A stretch of 64,000 bases of DNA from Tetrahymena elliotti 4EA (Eukaryota > Ciliophora > Oligohymenophorea > Hymenostomatida > Tetrahymenidae): assembly GCA_000231825.2 (NCBI GenBank), contig JH720341.1, positions 263,766 to 327,765 on the forward strand, read 5' to 3'. A model generated the notes under the pieces. That model did no database searches, was not told the origin of the DNA, and saw only the letters and a program-made list of their open reading frames with translations. Position numbers and translations under genes: made by a program. Of the stretch, positions 48,473 through 61,000 are shown one piece after another; the first letter of the stretch is position 1; the number at the start of each line of letters is the position of its first letter.

Positions 48473-49069
48473 TAAATCAATGTTTTTATTTTCTTTTTAT
48501 TTAAAAACTTTTACTTTTTTCATTTGATTATTAAAAAAATTCCAAGATTCTTTTTAATAAATTTTAAAATAAATTAATATTAATCATTTTATATCAAAAA
48601 CTTCTTCCCTACTCTTCCTTCCTGAATTTTAAAAAAATGATTTGATTTTAAACTATTTTCATTTTTTTAAAAATTTCCTTTTTTATTCATTTTTGAGATT
48701 TTTTTATCATAAAACTGCTATAATTACAAAAAATTTATTCCTTTTTATAAAAAGTTCATTAATTAAACAAGACCTTTTTATGATGTAGCATATTTTTTCA
48801 TCTTATGTTTATGATTTCATAATTTTAAAAGGAATTATCTTGATTAAAATATGTCAATAATTTTTGAGTTAAACCTGTTGATATAGCCATAAATTTAGAT
48901 TGATTTTTTGTGAAAGACAATTTTAAAAACTTTAAATTAAATTAACTAATAAAGCTAATTTTTTACATAAAAAATAAATATAAATGATATTCTAAAAACT
49001 ATAATTACAACAACCATATTTTTTTTACAATTTATCTATTAAATTTGAATATCTAATTTAATTTTATTT
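48473..49069. other. Convergent intergenic region
   Basis: About 600 bp between two gene 3' ends, AT-rich. No gene seen. Confidence 0.55.
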
Positions 49070-52000
49070 TCAATCATAATAACCTCCATGGAAATTTCTT
49101 AAATGTTCATAGCATTTATCAGCTGTCTCATAAGGTATCATACAGCTTTTATGCCAGCAAATAGCCTTATGGCAATTTTTACATTCTACTTTATTGCAGC
49201 CATCTATTTTCATAAGAATAGCTCCACAATTTTTATTAGGACAGTATCTTTATTATAAATTATAAATTATTTTGTATTTGAGTTTTATTTTATTTTAACA
49301 TATTTTAGTGTAAAAATCTTTAAATAAATAACTATTTTAATATACCTTGCATCTACTTCAACCATATAATTTTTAAATAATATATCTATGCCTAATTAGG
49401 ACTCAGCACATGTTAAACCCGGGTGAGCTGGCTTTTTACAAGGAACACAATATACAACACTGCATAAGGGGCATCTATATTTTTACTAATGAGGGTCATA
49501 TATGTATAAGCAATTAGGGGTAAAGCAAAATTATGCTTTAGAACCATTTTCTTATACATACTTATTTAGTGAGAGGTTTGTTAGCTTTTACCACTACTGA
49601 TCACTTAGCAAACGAACTAAATCTTGAATTACCATTTCTAATGAGCACTTAGGACATTTTAAAGGAAATTATTAAATATTCTTGAGGCAATCTATCAAAT
49701 ATAAATTTATGCAAGGTTAGCAAAATTTATGTCTGCAAGCCTATTCAAGTAAAAATTAAAATTAATTTTGTAATTTTTTATTTTTTAACACAATAAAATA
49801 AATTTACTTGCAATCTATAGGGAATATCTATATCCATAAGGCAAATTTCACACTGAGGTGATTAAACTTTTAATTAATTAATATCGTTTTATATTTCTCC
49901 TTATAGATTGTTGGTTAATTCTTTCATTTTTTGTAAATTTTAAATCATTTATGAGAATTCTTCTCTAAATTTATTGATATTTTACTCTAAACCCTCCACA
50001 AAAAGCTAACGTTTAGCTTTATTCAAATAAATTTAATCAAGAGAAAATTCTTATTTAATGTCTTCAAAAACAAGTACTTTTGAAGCAGCTTTGAATTCTT
50101 CTTCATTCAGCTTTATAATAAGATTCGAATTCATACCAAGCATTTCTTCTATATTTTATTAAAGTTTATCTAACTTTTATTCACTTAGACCATATACATA
50201 TAAAATGTAATTTCCTTCAGAAGTTACAGAGCTACTTACTTTAATATAGCAATTGAAAAGAATATTCATATCATTAATAAAAAGCTTTCCTTCAGGAGTT
50301 TTTAATTTGTTCAAACTATATTTATCCTTCTAAATAATAATTTAGTTTCCCTCTATATAAGCTATTAATTTCTATTTAAAAGCTTAAAACATATTGATAT
50401 CTTTAGCTTTTATTCTAATAACTTCAAATCTTTAACCAACTTCACTTTCTTAAGCAAGAAATGCCACTTTACATTTCTTTTATTAAACTGCCAGATTTAT
50501 ATTTTAATCCTATTAAATTTTTAATACAATTGGTAACAAGAATTAGAAAAATTAAATTTACATTTTCAAGAGCAAGTTTAACATAATTTCTGAGAGAGCT
50601 GTCTATCTGATGAGTATAATAATAGAAAGGAGAAACAAAACATTTAGTACAGCCAATAATATTAGTAGCATTATCATATTTTTCAACTAATTTCTTTATA
50701 TCAGACTCAAGTAAGAGCTATATCTTAGCTGATTTTTTGGATGTCTCTGAATAACTGTTTAAACTTATGAGCTAGCAATTAGGAGTTATATTATTTTTGA
50801 TTATGTATTTAATAAAACTTTCTTATTTTAAGTGATCAGGTTTCTTTTCTCTGTTAATTTGAATTTTAGTTGGTTGTAGCTTACATTTTTTGACTAAATA
50901 ATCCATCCAATCTATTTCATTATTGAAATTTAATCCTCCCTTACAGTATTTATATGAAATTATCGTGTTATCTTTTCTACTGAAAAACTTTTCCTTAGAA
51001 AGTGTTTCCCAAGCTTCTTAACATTTAATTTCATCTTCGTATTCTATTAAAGCAGGTCCTTCACATTTTAAATTATACCATTTTACACGAGCGCCTATGC
51101 ATTCATCCATAAACTTAATTCCATCAATCATCTAAACAATAAAAAAAATAAAGTTAATTTTTTAACTATAATTTTGATTTTACCTATTTGTTTTTTAAAG
51201 TATTTTAAATTTTCTTGATTTTTATTATGTTATTATCCATTTCTGTCTCATCAAAAACATCTATAAAAAAGTTGACATCACTTTAATCTTCTACTGAAAT
51301 AATGTAGCATATTCCTCTTTAAGTATTTTAAGATAAACTGACTTCATCTTTTGGCTTATCAACTGGCTTGATACTGATAATATCACTGTATTCATTTATC
51401 CATTCACTTAGCTTTTCAATATTCATACTAACAGGAACATTATCAATCTAAAACGTAAAACACTCATGGTTTTTGATAATTCTTTCTATTAAACCTCCTT
51501 TATAAATTTATGATTAAAACATTTTAAATCAATAATTCAAATATTAAAAAAGCTTTGTATTTCTTATTTAATTTTAAAAGGAAATTACCTTTCTTCAAGC
51601 ATAGCTTAGCATTATTAAAATAGTCAAACTCTATTTTTTCGTTAATGAGAGAGTTCTTAGAAGAATCAAGGATTAATTCAAAGGCTTCAACTTTCTACTC
51701 TGCTGTATATTATTCTTCATTTTTGTAAATGATATTATAGATAGTGATTGAATCAAACAAAAGATCTGCTTTAACGATACAATTAAACTATTCCTAAAAT
51801 TCATTAATCAATTCTCCTGAATTAACCCAGACTGTATCAAAAAGAAGTGTGTTGATATCAAAATATTGTTTGCTTTTATATTTTTAGTTAGTGATAAAAG
51901 ATTAATTAAATAAAAATGAAATTTACATTTATTCTATTTTTATATTCTCAATATGCTAACTTATTTTTTTATTTAATTATTCTGATATTTCTGAAATATT

Positions 52001-53850
52001 GACCTTGGTATAATCTTAAATATAGAGTTCTTCACCTACTTTAATCAAAAAATGAGCTATTATCAAAGTAGGATATTAGGAGTATATTTTGAGTGGGCTC
52101 TGCACATAAACTTTAATAAATTCACCTGTTTCCACATTCATATAACCTTTTTACTTATTTCTGTTAGAAAATTTAAAAAAAACAAGAATAATATTCAATA
52201 AAATAATACCCAGAAAAGACAAAGAGAGATTTTGGGAAAGATTTGATATATTTTTGTATGAGAGAAGGAATAGAGTCACTAGGTACATTAGCAATATTTG
52301 ATAATAAAGGATTTAAAAACTACTTCTAACATACTATTTATTGCTTAGATTTCTTTTATTCTACTTAGATACTATTTCTATAATTTAATATTGTATAAAT
52401 ATTTCCATCTTTAGACCAAATATGATTTTGTAAGAGAGAAAATACAATATTTTTTTCAGAATCAAAAGATTCTTTATTAATAATTGATTAATTAATTTAG
52501 AGTAAACTTCTTAAGAAGACATCTTCTTTATGCAGATATATTGTTTAAAATGGATCAAACTTTAAAATTTCCTATTCATCTTTAAAATGAAATTCTTTTT
52601 TTTCAAAATTTATTTCATGAAAATAACTTTCATAATTTTTAATTTCAAAAAAGTGTTTTTTTATTTTATTTTTTTTTATCAAATATTAATACAATTCTCC
52701 TTCTTTTTAGATTAGTTAAAAGAGATCGTCTGTAGTACTTCTGAATAAACTTTATTTTTAGTAAGCTCTTATTAGCAAACATGGATAGTTTTTAGTTAAA
52801 TAAAATGATCTCCTTAAAGCCTCATATTTTGAAATAAAAATGACTTATTCTTGATAGGCATCAAACTTATGAGAAAAAAAGGTGTGCTACTTCATTCCAA
52901 AATCTATAACCATGTAACAATTATCAATAATATCATTTTGATTTTTTAGTAAATTGAGTTAACTCAATATGTAAATGTTAGAATGATCTTATTATCTTAG
53001 TGAAGATTTGTCAATTTCTTCACAATAAATATTCATTTTTTAGATTAAATATGAATTCATTTCTAATTACTTTCTTATTTTATAAGAATGAAAATCATCT
53101 TTAGAAAATATAATCACATTAAACTTGTTAAATTTATTCATTTATCTTATTTTTTTCTCCATTTAAATAATATCTTCTTCTATTTTAAAAAAATCTAATT
53201 CATACTTGACAATATTCAAATTTTAATATGTATTAAAATCATTCATATGATAAATATTGTTATTTATTGTTGAAAATTAGAATGATTTTATTATATCTTC
53301 TACATAACTACAATATTTGAAGCAGTAGACTATTACTTTATTTAACTATTTCTAATAATTTAGAGCCAAAGAAAGCAAAAATAATATTTTCGCACCAACC
53401 TCCTCTGACATCATGTCAATAACTATCTATTATAACATAAGAAAATAAATTAAATCATAATTTTTATCTTAAAGCTTTCATTTATCTTTTGCATTGAAAA
53501 GAAAATTATCTTTATCTTTAACTCTCAATGTATATTTATTGTTAGAATATAAAAAATTCATAAATATATTTTACATTCATGTTCTTAGACTTAATGATAA
53601 GGTCTGCAGCTTCTAAAGTTATATTTTTTTCATTATAAACTTTGAAATTGCTTAAATCTAATTCCAAATCTTCTAACTAAGATATTGGGTAGGCATCAAG
53701 TATAAAATAAAATTTAGAACTACTTTCTATGAATTCTTTAAGATTTTATTTTAATTTGCCTTTCATATCCTCACTACATTTTTGCTAATGAATTTTATAG
53801 TAATAATCCTACAATGTCTCTTGAGATTAAAGAAGAACTTTTTGATTCAT
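49070..53850 (-). CDS. Decayed DEAH-type helicase fused to an RBR E3 ubiquitin ligase
   Basis: ATG at 53850 gives MNQKVLLQSQETLQDYYYKI; TGA at 49070-49072. The C-terminal RBR is clear: RING1 (CEICLMDIDIPYRLQACRHK, FCQPCI), IBR (QFCFTPNCLYIYD...YRCPLCSVVYCVPCKKPAHP) and RING2 (YCPNKNCGAILMKIDGCNKV, ECKNCHKAICW). In RING2 the position of the catalytic Cys is within CNKVEC. Upstream, about 53400-52000 reads like a DEAH helicase core without its motifs: MMSEVGAKILFLLSLAL sits where GxTGSGKST would be, followed by VIIFSKDDFHSYKIRKQLEM, HSNIYILSQ (for VVVATN), NCYMVIDFGMKQHTFF (for VDPGxxKQ) and KNYPCLLIRAYQKQ (for GKCFRLYT). GYMNVETGEFIKVYVQSPLK with TLIIAHFLIKVGEELYIQDY matches the OB-fold after such helicases. 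This is the architecture of plant DEAH11/DEAH12-type proteins, but ATPase-dead. There are at least six introns. Confidence 0.8.
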
Positions 53851-55014
53851 ATCTTTGATTGTGTTTGCTTATGCTAATGTTATAATAAATTTATATTTTA
53901 ATTTGTACAATTTTGTTGTTATTAATACAAACTTTTAATAGAATTGATAATAATCACAAAAAGAATAAATTACAATAAGCCACTTTAGAAAGAATTATTT
54001 ATAAGAAAATAACATATAAAAAGCTAAGATATTTTGCAATAAAATTAAAAATTTTATCTTAACTAAACATTTGAAATATTTTATTTTGATTTGGAAAAAG
54101 CTTCATTCAATCCTTTAATTTTTTCAATTATCAAATATTTTTATTTCACTGAATTTTTGAAAGATTCCATACAAAATTAATATATTTGGAAAAATAAAAC
54201 TAATTCTTTAATCATAAAATTTGTTTCTAAGGATTCTATTACTCAAATTACTTTAAATTATTCTGAATTTAATTATTTAAAAAATTTTTGCACTCAATCT
54301 GCTTTTATATGTAATTCACTTGATAGAATTTTTTTATTTTCTTTATTTTGATAATTTCTAAAAAACTTTATAAAAGTTAACCAACAGAATATCAAAATTT
54401 ATTGACTTTCCGAATTTTAACATTTTGAATAGAATTAAAGTCAAATGACTACTGCTTTTTTTAAAATTAATTAAAGGGTATATTTTGATCAGCTGATTTT
54501 TAACAAATAAAATTAATAACACAATTAACAATCTTGAAAGTTTGAATAACCCATTTATTAAAATAAGGGATATTTTTTAACTTTAACACTTTTCATAATT
54601 TTTTTTGAATCGAAAATATTTTGAAATTCTTTGATGGTTTTAAAGAGAAATATTTTTTAAAATGTTGGCTAAAAAAAAAATATTTTTTTAAAACATGACC
54701 ATCGCTTCAGATTAAAATCTTTAAAGTAATCTAAAATAGGAATACAGGAGAAAAATTTATTTGAATTAACTAAATTAAAAATAATTACTAAAAATTTGCA
54801 ATTATAAATTATAATAATATATAAATAAAATATAATTTATATAATTTGAGAGTAGAATAATCTTCTATTTGGCTTTTATATAATCTCTTCAAATTACATT
54901 ACAATATTAAATAATTAGTAGAGTTAAATAGTAGATATAAGTTAAGTACATATAATTAATTAAGAGTAATTTGAATTTTATCAAAGACTAATTACAAAAT
55001 TATTTAAAAATAAG
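53851..55014. promoter_or_regulatory. Divergent intergenic region
   Basis: About 1.2 kb between the helicase-RBR gene (minus) and the secreted protein gene (plus). Both promoters are here. AT-rich; nothing specific recognised. Confidence 0.5.
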
Positions 55015-56403
55015 ATGAAAAAATTTATTCTCATAACAATATGCCTTTGCTTGAGCATATTTTCTGCAAGGACAGCATTTGATGGAGCAGGTTTAGTGAT
55101 TTCTGTTAACCTTCTAAATAAAATAAAAGACCATACTTATGAAGAATTGTTTCCTAACCAGAAGTTCTCTTTTAGCTTTTAATCTTATGATTTGAATGGT
55201 TTAGCTCAATTAAAAAATACTCAAGTAGAAATATCAATCAGAAAGGAAGATATTTTTGTTTAAGGAAACAAAAATCAGCTTTAAGTACAAATTTAAAGAG
55301 CTAATGTGTGTCTATCGGGTAATTTATAGGTTTTTTCATTTACTTAAAGCATAAAAATATCTCCAAGCTGCTCCTTTGATTTGCTTTTTTAATTTTTCAA
55401 GAATGAATATGGCTAAATCTTAATTCAAAAAGTCAAAATAGAAGAATTCTACTTGAGCGAAGAAGGAATTAACTTACCCCACTACTTGAAGAGTAGTTAA
55501 TAATACCTTACATAATTTTTGTAAGTAGAAATCAAAAACTATTTATAAAAATACTATATAAAAAATATAGTTGAAAATATAAACTAAAATTTAGTAGAAT
55601 TAAAGCCAACAATAGAAATTCCTTAAACTCTTACTATCCTTTAAGTTGATTTTTAAATTCCTAAAATCAACGAACAAGATTTAGCTTTAGAAGCTAATTT
55701 TTTATTTAAGAGTGAAGTAAAATAAACAAAATAAGAAAATAATTTTCCAAATCCTTAGAATAATATTCATCTTTTAGAAAATTTATAATCAGATTTTTCT
55801 CTTCAGATCAGTTAAATAAGTATTTAAAATCTCTTGTAGTCACTATTTGAAAATAATGATCTGAATAAAGATATTTAATTACCGTTAAGTTACTAATCTT
55901 AGAATTTATTAAATTTAAATTTACTTTTCCTAGGAGTGATCAACTAGTTTATTGGAAATTAGTAAATAATTATTAGGATCACATAAAAATCTTCACCCAT
56001 AATAAATTTTATCCATAACTCCCACATAGAATTTGTATCAAGAAATATATTAGAATTTTTAGTAAATTTTGGAGACAATAACATAAGTTTATTTAAATTA
56101 AGTACAACTATAAAACTAAACTTATCTTTAGATATTAATGATGAAAATAAAGTTAAATTCAAACTAATAAGCTTCAAAATGGAAGATTTATCATTCTTCT
56201 AAAATGATTAAGAAAAACCCTCTTTAAAATTATTGTAAAAATTTGAATATGAACTAGAAAACATTTTGAAAAATAAAATTTCTCTTCAGTAGATTACAAT
56301 TTCAAATAAATTATTTAACTTAAGGGATGCCTTAATTTTAATTTAGGAAAGATATATTTTAATCATAGGTGATATAAATTTGGTAAAGTTATCATAAATA
56401 TGA
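55015..56403 (+). CDS. Secreted protein, possibly BPI/LBP-like lipid-binding
   Basis: 462 residues in one exon, ATG 55015 to TGA 56401-56403. The signal peptide is clear: MKKFILITICLCLSIFSART. The mature start AFDGAGLVISVNLLNKIKDH resembles the N-terminus of BPI/LBP/CETP-family proteins, which begin with a GxxxxIxxxxLxxI block. Alternating strands follow (LKNTQVEISIRKEDIFVQGN; VQIQRANVCLSGNLQVFSFT), then ISPSCSFDLLFQFFKNEYG. A CxL...C spacing is present but only two clear Cys remain in the mature region. The C-terminal half has the same long amphipathic strand pattern (SLDINDENKVKFKLISFKME). No transmembrane segment after the signal peptide. The family is tentative; secretion is well supported. 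Convergent with the VWA gene. Confidence 0.75.
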
Positions 56404-56865
56404 AAAACAAACTTAAATTTTTAGAATATTCTCTGTTTTTATTTTTATTTGTTTGGTTTAAATTTCATCATTTTTTAATTAATATTTTTTATTTTTGTTA
56501 GAAAAATAAATTATGAAGTTAAAAAATTTTATTTTATTTTCATAATTTTTTAAAGTTTTATTATTCCTTTGTTAAATAAATAAAATTATTAATTTAATTT
56601 CAATACTGATAGGTAGGTTATTTGATTTTTACATTTAATTAAATTCTTTATGAATACTAAATTGGTTTTGTACTTTGTATTTTAATTTATAAATACTAGA
56701 GGATAAAGTATTTTTACAGCTTTAATAAGAAAGAATACTTACTCAAGAAGTAATGAAAAATGTATAATTACTTAAATATGGAATATCTTTTTTTATTCCT
56801 TAAAAGTACATTTATATTTTGATATTTATTCAATCAATTTATATTTCTTTGATAGAATTTTTATA
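56404..56865. other. Convergent intergenic region
   Basis: About 460 bp between two gene 3' ends. AT-rich, no gene. Confidence 0.5.
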
Positions 56866-58014
56866 TCACAATAATTTTTTCTATAATGCTCCTATAACTC
56901 CAGTCCACATAGTACCTTCATCTTTATCATCTACTTTTGCACACTTTTCCTTTTCTTCTGTAAGAGTTTTTGTATCACCATCTTCTTCTAAATCTTCAGA
57001 TTCTTCATGTTCTTTTGTACAAACACTTTTCTCATCCTTCTTTTTATTCTTTTTTTTGAGAATTTTACCACTACTAGTATTAGTTTTAGACAAAACAATA
57101 GTTTCAGCATAATTTTCTTTGAAACATTCCTTAAAAATTGCTTCCATTTTATCAACAGAGCTAACTGCTTTTATTAAGTGATAATCTACTTTATGTTCTT
57201 TTAGTAATTTGTTAATATCATCTTTATTTGTTCCACAAGGGCAACCATTTGCTGCCCATTCAGGATCACTACTCGAACCACCATATTCTTTTCCATGAGG
57301 TGGAGCATCACAAATATGAAATACGAATCTGTTAAAAAATATATTATTTTTAAAGGTCTAATTCTATTAATTTCATAATTGTTTATTTACCTTTTTGAAA
57401 TTGTGACATTATCTTCACTTAATCTCCAAGAAGTTTTGGATAGGCCCTCACGTAAGCCATCCATAACTGCTTCTGGTCCATCTCCTCCACCTTAAGCTTG
57501 AACCGAATTAAGAGTTGTAATGAGCTACTTAGCAGTTGTTAAATCATAAAATTCAGTTACATAACTTTTTTCTTAAGGAGGATGATCCTTAAAATTAAAA
57601 TATTAAATATAAAATAATAATTCTTTTTAAAATAATATAATTTAAGAATTTATTATGATTAAATATTTCTAAAGATTTAAATTAAATCTTAATCAACACA
57701 TTAAATAAGTTTAAAAAAATAATTAATTAAATTATTACTCTATAAGTGCATAAAGAAAACTTAATATTGAATTCCATTTTAGAAAATTTTTCAACAATTT
57801 TTTTAATAGTCATCATGGCCTAAGGAATATAAGGCCCCATAGATCCGGTAGTATCAAGGACAAAGAGGATATCGACATTGTTATGATAATCTTCTCTATC
57901 ACTATCAGAAAGGTCAAAATCGTCTAAATCAAAGTTTTGTTAAACTGCAGAACTAGATGAAGCAGTTGCTTCATCTTCAATAAAATTCTTTTTTTTTAAA
58001 CTTATTTTCATCAT
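56866..58014 (-). CDS. von Willebrand factor A domain protein (VWKA-like VWA)
   Basis: ATG at 58014 (MMKISLKKKNFIEDEATASS; the Met at 58011 is an alternative start) to TGA 56866-56868, three exons. The VWA domain starts with VDILFVLDTTGSMGPYIPQA, a DxTGS metal-binding (MIDAS) loop as in the alpha-kinase VwkA group. It continues with FNIKFSLCTYR, then DHPPQEKSYVTEFYDLT (the DHPP block is typical of that group), then SVQAQGGGDGPEAVMDGLRE and FVFHICDAPPHGKEYGG (MIDAS Asp). The C-terminus has HLIKAVSSVDKMEAIFKECF then a Lys/Glu-rich linker (SGKILKKKNKKKDEKS) and TMWTGVIGALQKKLL. The alpha-kinase domain that accompanies VWA in VwkA is absent, so it is a stand-alone binding protein. Introns at about 57735-57592 and 57390-57330. 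Confidence 0.85.
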
Positions 58015-61000
58015 ATTTTTTAACTTAATTATTTATTTAATTATTAGAATTGATTTTCTAACTTCTTATACATCAAAAATTAAAGGAGACAATTTAATTA
58101 ATTATAATAAATGTTTAGTTTTATTAAAAATTCATATAGACACAATCTATTTAGTCACCCTCAAATAATCTCTCTTATTTTTTTAAAATGATCTAATTAA
58201 TTATGATAAGAAAAACTAAATAAAGGAGATGATGCAAAGATAATATTCAAATGGCTAAAAAAAAACTAAATAGTTATCACATTAATTATTTTTTTAATAT
58301 ATTTTTTTAATTTTCCTCTTTTAAACAATAAAAATATATTGATAGTAACTAAAATATTTGTCTATTGTGTTTATTATTTTTTAATTTAATCTTTATTTTA
58401 GAAATAATTTATCAATTCTAATTAATATATATATAGAGTACCCTAGGGTACTGCCTTAGTAAAGGCTACATACAAATAGAATACATATGCAGAGTAAAAT
58501 TTATTTTTTTTTCAAAATATTATTTTAAAAGTACTTTAATTCTTTTAGAGAATATATTGCATCTTTTTATAAAAAGTATTAGTTTGAAATATAATTTTAT
58601 TTTTCTCATTTTTTTATTTATTTTTATTACTTTTATTTCTTTGTTTATAAAATTGACAATTTAAAGGTCTTTTAGCGAATGCAAATAATAATTAAACTAA
58701 TCAAACATTTTAAAAAATTTAAATATAATATTACTAGATTCTTATCTAATTCTATTAATATTTATTATAAAATAGTAAAAGAGCCATTTATTGATCATTC
58801 TCTCATTTAACTTATTTATTTTTATACTTTAAATTTTTATTAAATATTTTAAACCTTTTTTATTTTTACTTCAGCTTTATTTTAGCATTTATAAAAAAGA
58901 GTTATGTGTTATTATAGTTGGAAGTATGAAGACTTATTTATGCTTTAAATGGATCCTTTTTAAGTTTTGTTAAAAAAATCTGTACAAAAATGATTTATGC
59001 AAATTAAATATTTGTATTCTTGTAAATAAAGTAAAATCCATATTTGAATGAAATCTGAAAAGGACAAATAAAAGTGAATGAATAACCTTTAGACTAGTGA
59101 TAATTTAAAAAATTTTTAATCTTCATATGAAATAGCAATTATTTACCATAAAAATTTATAATAATATATGGTAATTAAATTATCATTGAAGTATTTGAAA
59201 AAAATGTATTCTATCATAGCTTTAACATTATTAGAATTAATAATTTGAATAAATATCAGCAAAATATTTATTATGAAAACATTCTCTAAATTATGTAAAC
59301 TAAAAATAGATGTTTTTAAAGTCTATCTAAATAAATAATTAATACTTGAAACAAATCATCTTAAAAACTAAATAATTGCAAAATAATCCAATTTAAATTA
59401 CAAATGGAGTATATTTTACATATTAATTATAAATAAATATACATTAAAATATCTTTATAATTAAATAAATATACAACCATACAAATTTTAATAATTGCAA
59501 GAATTTCTTTTCCTGAAATTTATAAATTTCAAATTGTAATTTGATTCTTTAAAATAGAAAACAAAAATCATATGCTTTTACTATGATTTAGATAGAAAAA
59601 CCATTCACTTTATCTAAAATAAAATATTCATAATCCTAATATATAATTTACTATTAATAGTGTAACAATTGTTTGAGCATTTATATTATCATTTCATTAA
59701 ATTCATCTCTTCGAATTTTTTGGATTTAATTTTTTTATGAAACAATAATGCTGTTTTTTAAAACCTAAATAAGAAAATTTTTGATGGATATTTATAATTA
59801 TTAACCAGAGCTATACTGGAAAATAATACTTTTTAATGCGTTTAATTCATTTTAGAGTAATTAACTTTAAGGAATTTCTATGGATTTTTTCTTCTTCTTT
59901 AATTAAATACAGTTCTAGAAATAAATATACATTCTTTTTGGTTTTAACAATAGGAAATTAGAAATTTTTTTAATGTTAATAATGTTTTAAAAATACCACA
60001 AGAATATATTTTCTTGTTGTTTGTTTAACTTAATTTATTTTTATGCAGAAAAAGATAAAAAATTTTACACTTGTAATTTTGAAACAACTTGAGCTAAAAA
60101 AGTGGATTCTTTCCCACGTCGTAAATCAAAAATTTGTAATTTCGATAGAATAAAAATCAATCTGTGTTTTGAGTTTACCTTTTTAATAAAAAATCTTTTA
60201 ATATTGTTAGTGGATAAGAAAGAAAATTTTTAAATGAATGAAAAGTTAATTAAATCAAACAATTCTTCTAAAAATAGTAAACCAAATCAAGTGTCTTTAT
60301 TAAAGCAAAATATTGCTTACCTATGATTAAAAAAATCTAAAATGTTAAGGCAATCAAATTTACTTAAATCTGGATAATCAGATTTTAGCGATAAATATCA
60401 GTAGTATATATTTACAGGACTAAAAATGTATTAAATTTTATTTTAGACATTTTAAACCCAAATTTATTTTTAAAATTATTACAATCCTATTTCTTTTCAA
60501 AGTATCTTAATTTACGTATAAACGGAAAAAAAACAAATAAAAAAAAGAGTAATTGTAATTGTGTTTAAAAAGGTCAAGCATTTATGTTTAAAAACTAACT
60601 TATTTATTAAAAATCCCCTGTTTAAAAATTTTTAAAAAGTTACAAAATTATTTTTGATTTATTTTTTCTTTGTATTGAGAGATTTGAACAAAATATTATA
60701 TTTGAAAAGAAATATGTGTTGAAATGATATCTTAATGAAAGAATTAACTACTTATCGCTTGGTATTAGCTTTTAAATATCAGCTTAAAGAAATTGTACAG
60801 TTAGGTATAGTATATTGATCACAAATATAATTTTGAAATTAAATTACACATAGTTATGATTGAAGAAATAAATTTAAGTTTAAAGATTTTTTTATTACTA
60901 AATTTCCAGAAAAATTTCTAAAGAATTAATCTTTGTGTTTATTTTGTTGTATTATTTTTCATTAATTAATTGATAAATATGATTTAGTTAATTATTTTTA

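Noticed and set aside
53393..53405. Match to the core of the Tetrahymena chromosome breakage sequence (ACCAACCTC)
   Set aside because: The A-rich 5' flank of the element is missing (GC instead), the site lies inside the coding exon of the helicase-RBR gene, and the sequence continues uninterrupted with no telomere repeat.
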